Shown here: positions 60,038 to 64,000 of the stretch, in pieces
Layout: each line of letters starts with the position of its first letter
Position numbering within the stretch: position 1 is the stretch's first letter
Assembly: GCA_963820965.1 (NCBI GenBank)
Contig: CAWGCC010000003.1
Coordinates: 124,001-188,000 of the forward strand
Origin: DATEDA01 sp963820965
GTDB lineage: Bacteria; Pseudomonadota; Gammaproteobacteria; Burkholderiales; SG8-39
Direction: 5' to 3'
DNA: 64,000 nucleotides
Program-made: the position numbers and the translations under genes
The notes under the pieces: generated by a model
Database searches by the model: none
Seen by the model: the letters and a program-made list of their open reading frames with translations, nothing else
Told to the model about the DNA's origin: nothing

Positions 60038-61051
60038 CTAGGCGCTTGCGTCCGCGAGCACCTCGGCAACCGTCACCCGGCGCCCGGTCCGCGCGGACTC
60101 GATCCCGGCGCGGATGACGGCGAGCGAGCGCGTCGCCGCCTCGCCGTCCATCTCGGGACGCCCCGCTCCGCGCGCGGCGCGGGCGAACTCCTCGAGCTCG
60201 TCGACGAACGCGTCGAGCTTCGGCACCGCCACCGGTTCCGAGCGTTCGGCGCCGCGCCTGAGAAAGCGGAGGCCCTGGTGGAAGTCGTAGTACGCGCTCG
60301 CCTCCTTGCCGTAGATGTTCATCAGGTAGTACTCGGAGGCCGACGCGTAGCTCGCGTTCACCGTCGCGAGCGCACCGCTCTCGTGCTCGAGGAGGAGGCT
60401 CGCGACGTCCGGGTTGTCGCCCGGGAGGACGAGCTGCGCGAGGCTCCCGCTCACCGCCTTCACGGGACCGAGGAGGTACTCGAGGACGTCGGTGTAATGA
60501 ACCCCGATCTGCAGCATCACCCCGCCGGGCATCCCTTCGGCGGTGTAGCGCCACGAGCTCAAGTCGATCTTGCCCAGGCGATCGCGGCTGATGTTCGCCT
60601 CGGCGTTGACGATGCGCCCGAAGGTTCCATCGTCGATCTCCCGGCGGATCCACCGGAACTGGCTCTCGCGGCGGCGCTGGTAGCCGATCGCGAGGACGAC
60701 GCCGGCCTTCCGGCACGCCGCAGTGATCGCTCGCGCGTCGGCGACCGTGTTCGCGATCGGCTTGTCGAGGAAGACGTGCTTCCCCGCGTGCGCCGCGAGC
60801 CGGGTCGTCTCGAGGTGCACGTTGTTCGGCGTCGTGTTGACGATCGCCTCGATCGTGCGGTCCTCGAGGATCGCCTCATAGCTCGGCGCCGCCCGGCATG
60901 CGTACTTGGCGGCGAACTTCGCCCGCTTGTCCGCCGAGCGCGTGTAGCACGCCACGATCTCGAGCTTGCCCGAGCGCACGATCGCATCGGCGAGCACGTC
61001 CGACCACCAGCCCATCCCGATGCAGGCGACGCGGAGCGGCGCGGCACTCAC
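60038..61051 (-). CDS. Gfo/Idh/MocA-family oxidoreductase
   Basis: NAD(P)-dependent dehydrogenase of 337 residues. The Rossmann motif is RVACIGMGWWSDVLADAIVR. The family catalytic Lys is in KHVFLDKPIANTVADARAIT, with DKP in place of EKP. The C-terminal alpha/beta domain has YTAEGMPGGVMLQIGVHYTD, with His for proton transfer. The GTG at 61051 overlaps the GlcG-like stop by four bases. LigC, which oxidises the protocatechuate ring-cleavage product, has the same fold; together with the LigB-like gene this hints at a shared aromatic pathway, but the substrate is not proven. Confidence 0.88.
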   Translation of the reverse strand: MSAAPLRVACIGMGWWSDVLADAIVRSGKLEIVACYTRSADKRAKFAAKYACRAAPSYEAILEDRTIEAIVNTTPNNVHLETTRLAAHAGKHVFLDKPIANTVADARAITAACRKAGVVLAIGYQRRRESQFRWIRREIDDGTFGRIVNAEANISRDRLGKIDLSSWRYTAEGMPGGVMLQIGVHYTDVLEYLLGPVKAVSGSLAQLVLPGDNPDVASLLLEHESGALATVNASYASASEYYLMNIYGKEASAYYDFHQGLRFLRRGAERSEPVAVPKLDAFVDELEEFARAARGAGRPEMDGEAATRSLAVIRAGIESARTGRRVTVAEVLADASA

Positions 61052-61488
61052 TTCCAGCTCGCCCCGATCGACTCCACTGCAGCCTGCGCGATCCGCGCGT
61101 CGGCCTCCCAGTCGCCGCCGCTCACGCCGATCCCGCCGACGCATTCGCCGTCGACGAGGATCGGGAAGCCGCCCTCCATCGCCGTCCAGCGGTCCGGGCC
61201 CGCCGCCAGCGCGAGCCCGAGCGCGTGCGTCGTGTCGAGCGGCTGTCCCTGCGCGCCCTGCATGGTCGTCGGCCGCCGGTTGGATGCCGCGCAGACGGCC
61301 TTCGTCGTCGACGAGTGCACGGTGTGGAACCGCCCGCCGTCCATGCGCTCGAGGAGCACCAGATTGCCGCCGGCGTCGGCGATCGCGACCGTGATCGCGA
61401 TCTTCGCCTCCTCGGCTTTGGCGATGGCGGTTTCCGCTATCCGGCGCGCGCCGGCGCGGGTCAGACGCTTCGTGTTCGCGACGTACAT
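61048..61488 (-). CDS. GlcG/HbpS family protein
   Basis: A 146-residue protein of the GlcG/HbpS (DUF336) family, small alpha/beta proteins some of which bind haem or cobalamin-like cofactors. Family stretches are AKAEEAKIAITVAIADAGGN, LVLLERMDGG, STTKAVCAASNRRPTT and GGFPILVDGECVGGIGVSGG. A strong GGAGG site precedes the ATG at 61488. It opens the four-gene operon with Gfo/Idh, TTT receptor and LigB-like dioxygenase; a protective or cofactor role is possible. No signal peptide. Confidence 0.88.
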   Translation of the reverse strand: MYVANTKRLTRAGARRIAETAIAKAEEAKIAITVAIADAGGNLVLLERMDGGRFHTVHSSTTKAVCAASNRRPTTMQGAQGQPLDTTHALGLALAAGPDRWTAMEGGFPILVDGECVGGIGVSGGDWEADARIAQAAVESIGASWK

Positions 61489-61543
61489 GCTGCAACCTCC
61501 GGGTAACGATGGCTCGGGCGCCCTTGCCGGACGCCGAGGAAAA

Positions 61544-61960
61544 TCACCCGCCCGGCTTGATGCCGGCGGTTTCAACCACCCGCTGCCACTTCGCGACGTC
61601 CCGCTCGAGCACCATCCGCAGGCGCTCCGGTGAACCGCCCGCGGGCTCCATGCCGCTGGCCGCCAGGCGCTCTTTCACATCCGGCAATTGTAGGATGCGG
61701 TCGACGTCCCTGTTCCAGCGCGCGACGACGTCCCGCGGAACCGCCTTCGGCCCCAGGACGGCCGCCCACGTCACGGCTTCGTAGCCAGGCAGGGTTTCCG
61801 CCACGGTGGGGATCTCCGACACGGTGTCGGCGCGCCTGGCGGTAGTGACCGCGACGCCGCGAAGGCGCCCCGACCTGAGGTGCGGGATCATCACCGACAT
61901 GTTGCCGAACATGAGCTGAATCTGCGCGCCGAGCAGCTCGTTGAGTGCGGGCCCGGTCCC
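61544..61960 (-). pseudogene. C-terminal fragment of a Bug-family TTT receptor
   Basis: From the stop at 61544 the sequence reads back through typical Bug C-terminus: HLRSGRLRGVAVTTARRADT, SEIPTVAETLPGYEAVTWAA, VARWNRDVDRILQLPDVKER, and the upstream GTGPALNELLGAQIQLMFGN. Homology stops abruptly at 61960, where a divergent LysR fragment begins. The signal peptide and roughly the first half of the protein are missing, so the product cannot be exported. An internal ATG at 61912 gives a 122-residue frame only. Confidence 0.85.
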
Positions 61961-62754
61961 TCCGCGTCCGCCTTCTGGATCGGAGCTCGCGGGGCATCGA
62001 GCCTACGATGTATGCGCGCGCGCCGCTCAAGCGCGGGACCGTCGTGTTCGACGAGTTGCTGCAGGGCGTGAGGGAAATCGAGTACCTGGCGGACCCGGGT
62101 GTGGGGGAGGTTCGCATTGCCTCGTCGGAGTTGTTCGCCGCCGGGTTGCTGCCGGCCGCGATCGCCCGGTTCTCGCGCCGCCATCCCCGCGTCTCGGTCT
62201 GCGTATTCCAGGCAAACACCGCGACGCTCGAGTTCCAGGAACTCCGAGAGCGAACTGTCGACCTGGTGCTGGCAAGAACGCACGGGGCGCTTGCGGACGA
62301 CGATCTCGATATCGAAGTCCTCGGCCACGACCGGCATTTCGTCGTGGCGGGAACGCGAAGCCGCTGGGCACGTCGACGCAAGGTCGCGCTTGCGGAACTG
62401 GTCGACGAGCCGTGGATCTTTCCCGCGACTCAGGTCGTCCGTGCTTTGATCGCCGAGGCTTTCAAAGCGCACAAACTGGAGGTTCCGCGGGAGCGGGTGA
62501 GCGCCGGCTCGATCCTGCTGCGCAGCCAGCTCCTCGCAACCGGGCGGTTTCTCGACGTCCTTCCCGATTCGGTACTGCGATACAACGCCAAGCAGTGGTC
62601 GCTCAAGGCGTTGCCCGTCGATCTGGGCGTCAAGCCGCGGTCGATTGCGACGGTTACGTTGAAGAATCGGACCGTCAGCCCGGTGGCTCGGCTCTTCGTC
62701 GAGCAGCCGCGCGCGGTGGCGAAATCGCTGTTCGCGGGGCCGGGTTCGGCATGA
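61960..62754 (+). pseudogene. LysR regulator lacking its DNA-binding domain
   Basis: The frame begins within the linker of a LysR regulator (LRVRLLDRSSRGIEPTMYAR) and continues through a full effector domain (GEVRIASSELFAAGLLPAAI, VFQANTATLEFQELRERTVD, VSAGSILLRSQLLATGRFLD) to the stop at 62754. The N-terminal 40-50 residues with the helix-turn-helix are absent. A GTG at 61945 keeps the frame open but encodes part of the opposite-strand receptor remnant. The regulator and the TTT receptor were probably a divergent pair whose shared promoter and 5' ends have been deleted. Confidence 0.85.
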
Positions 62755-62770
62755 CGGCGTACCCGACGAC

Positions 62771-63301
62771 TTACAGTACAAAGCCGGCGGCAGCGCCAGC
62801 GGCGATAAGAGCGAGCGGGTGCGCGCGCGTGAACGCGCTCCCGACCGCGACGGCGGCGGTGATGGCGTAGCCCGCAACGCCGGCGCCGATCCCTTGCGCG
62901 AGCACGATGCCGCTCGCGATCACGAGCCCGACCGTCAGCGGGGCGAGGCCCTGCAGCGCGATCGCCTTCCACAGCGCGTCGCCGCCGCGGCGATCGAAGT
63001 GCGCGAACGCATACGTCGCAAACGACGACGGCAGGATGAATGCGAGCGGGGCAACGACCGCGGCGAGGAGCCCGCCGAACTGGTAGCCGAGGAGCGTCGA
63101 GACGAGCACGTTGGGCCCCGGCGCGGCCTGGCTCAGCGCCACCAGGGCGGCGAAGTCCTGGCCGCTCAGCCACCCGTGTTCGAGGACGACGAAGCGGTAG
63201 ATGTCGGGCAGCATCGCGTGCGCCCCGCCGACCGACACGATCGACAGCAGCGCGAGGTGCGCCGCGAACGACCAGGCCGGATCGGCGACGATGTTGTCCA
63301 T
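62771..63301 (-). CDS. Chromate transporter, short-chain subunit (ChrA half)
   Basis: A 176-residue membrane protein, one half of a split CHR transporter. It contains LSIVSVGGAHAMLPDIYRFV, then GWLSGQDFAALVALSQAAPG-PNVLV, matching the CHR repeat with the conserved QxxPGPN pattern. About five or six hydrophobic segments are visible. The start follows the stop of the partner gene with no gap. The pair exports chromate or, in many species, has an unproven anion substrate. Confidence 0.9.
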   Translation of the reverse strand: MDNIVADPAWSFAAHLALLSIVSVGGAHAMLPDIYRFVVLEHGWLSGQDFAALVALSQAAPGPNVLVSTLLGYQFGGLLAAVVAPLAFILPSSFATYAFAHFDRRGGDALWKAIALQGLAPLTVGLVIASGIVLAQGIGAGVAGYAITAAVAVGSAFTRAHPLALIAAGAAAGFVL

Positions 63302-63865
63302 CTACCCGCGCCACCGCCATGCGCACAGGATGCCGAGCGGTGCGAGGCCCAGCACCACCCACGGCAGCGGAATGCGCCAGACGACGGCCGCGCCCAGCGC
63401 GGCCAGCGCGACCGCCGCCGCCCACGCCTTCCGCGGCAGCGCGACCGCGAGCTTCAACCCCATGCCGAGGATGAGCCCGGCGGCCGCGGCGCCGATGCCG
63501 ACGAACATCTGCTTCAGCCAGGCGATCTCGGCGAACTGGCGGTAGAGGATTGCGAGCACCAGGAACACGAGGAGCGGCGGCACGAAGAGCCCGCCGAGTG
63601 CCGCCGCCGCGCCCGCCGCGCCGCGAAAGCGGGTGCCGACGAGGATCGCGACGTTGCCGATGTTCGGTCCCGGGAGGAGCTGCGCGACGCTCAGCACCTC
63701 GGTGAATTCGCGGTCGTCGAGCCAGCGCTCGTCCGCGACGATCGTGCGGTGGGCATACGGCAGCACGCCGCCGATGCCGGAGAGCCCGATGCGCGCGAAG
63801 CCCCAGGCGAGCGAACGGCAGGTGATCGCGCGGGGCGGACGAAGCGCGGGCGCCGCGTTCTCCAT
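63302..63865 (-). CDS. Chromate transporter, short-chain subunit (ChrA half)
   Basis: A 187-residue membrane protein and the first half of the split CHR pair. Family motifs are GFARIGLSGIGGVLPYAHRT, WLDDREFTEVLSVAQLLPGP-NIGNVAILVG and RGAAGAAAALGGLFVPPLLV. In short-chain CHR systems both subunits are needed and insert with opposite topology. The two genes abut exactly at 63301/63302. Upstream (63866-64000) no further gene can be supported before the window ends. Confidence 0.9.
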   Translation of the reverse strand: MENAAPALRPPRAITCRSLAWGFARIGLSGIGGVLPYAHRTIVADERWLDDREFTEVLSVAQLLPGPNIGNVAILVGTRFRGAAGAAAALGGLFVPPLLVFLVLAILYRQFAEIAWLKQMFVGIGAAAAGLILGMGLKLAVALPRKAWAAAVALAALGAAVVWRIPLPWVVLGLAPLGILCAWRWRG

Positions 63866-64000
63866 GACGCGCGGATTATCCGCGACGGCGCAACGCGCGG
63901 CAATCGCGCGCCGCGCGGCGTCGGTGCGCGCGGTCGCCGCGCGTCAGCGAAGGCTGCGGCGCGGCTTCGTGACGCACGCTCGCCGGGGCCGCCGGCTGCG

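Noticed and set aside
61945..62754. Complete LysR regulator starting at GTG 61945
   Set aside because: The first codons are antisense to the TTT receptor remnant and the helix-turn-helix region is absent.
1..64000. CRISPR arrays, insertion sequences, prophage genes, rRNA operons
   Set aside because: No regularly spaced repeats of CRISPR size, no transposase or integrase motifs and no rRNA-like sequence were seen; the only phased array is the four short CCATCC repeats at 53126-53164.

Overview
The window is a high-GC chromosomal segment, almost certainly from a betaproteobacterium of the Burkholderiales type. The reasons are the gene order amgK-murU / pepP-ubiH / dusB-fis-purH-purD, the block hemW / rdgB-rph / PP2C-Ser/Thr kinase / yicC-gmk-rpoZ-spoT, and six orphan Bug-type (tripartite tricarboxylate transporter, TTT) periplasmic receptors with no TctA/TctB permease beside them. 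There are no rRNA genes, transposases, integrases, phage genes or CRISPR arrays.

Region 1 (1-23.3 kb) is housekeeping: peptidoglycan recycling (amgK, murU), proline peptidase and ubiquinone synthesis (pepP, ubiH), tRNA dihydrouridylation and Fis (dusB, fis), purines (purH, purD), haem (hemF, hemW), nucleotide and RNA hygiene (rdgB, rph, yicC, gmk), rpoZ and (p)ppGpp metabolism (spoT). A PP2C phosphatase and a Ser/Thr kinase sit inside it. About 3.9 kb of accessory DNA (11.86-15.80 kb) lies between hemW and rdgB. It holds a tRNA-like 3' end, a winged-helix/alpha-beta-hydrolase fusion, a TTT receptor, and a predicted toxin-antitoxin pair (HTH-nucleotidyltransferase plus HEPN protein).

Region 2 (23.3-32.7 kb) is acyl-CoA and aromatic-acid metabolism: hydrolase, SDR, enoyl-CoA hydratase, acyl-CoA dehydrogenase and a benzoate/2-aminobenzoate-CoA-ligase-like gene on the plus strand; then a CaiB/BaiF CoA-transferase, TTT receptor and AidB-like acyl-CoA dehydrogenase on the minus strand, divergent from a LysR regulator.

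Region 3 (33-48 kb) mixes envelope and stress genes (glycine-zipper protein, PsiE), a 2-hydroxyacid dehydrogenase, a GST, a secreted metallo-beta-lactamase-fold protein, a PEP-mutase/isocitrate-lyase-family enzyme between two TTT receptors, a secreted beta-propeller protein, and a TAXI-TRAP transporter. Region 4 (48-64 kb) holds a rhodanese, a putative HExxH secreted protein, a PHB-depolymerase-like esterase with a ribbon-helix-helix regulator whose start lies in four 11-bp-spaced repeats, an MFS carrier, a berberine-bridge-type flavoprotein divergent from an AraC regulator, a compact operon GlcG-like / Gfo-Idh-MocA / TTT receptor / LigB-like dioxygenase, and a split chromate transporter.

A striking feature is the distribution of damage. 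Five apparent +1 frame disruptions (four genes, 27.1-41.5 kb) and four deletion-type truncations (34.7, 48.9, 55.1 and 61.96 kb) all fall in the accessory part. None lies in the housekeeping block. This fits ongoing decay of accessory genes, or uncorrected sequencing and assembly errors. The best leads for something new are the HTH-MNT/HEPN pair with an altered HEPN motif, the phased operator of the RHH-esterase pair, the winged-helix-hydrolase fusion and the LigB/Gfo-Idh/TTT operon.
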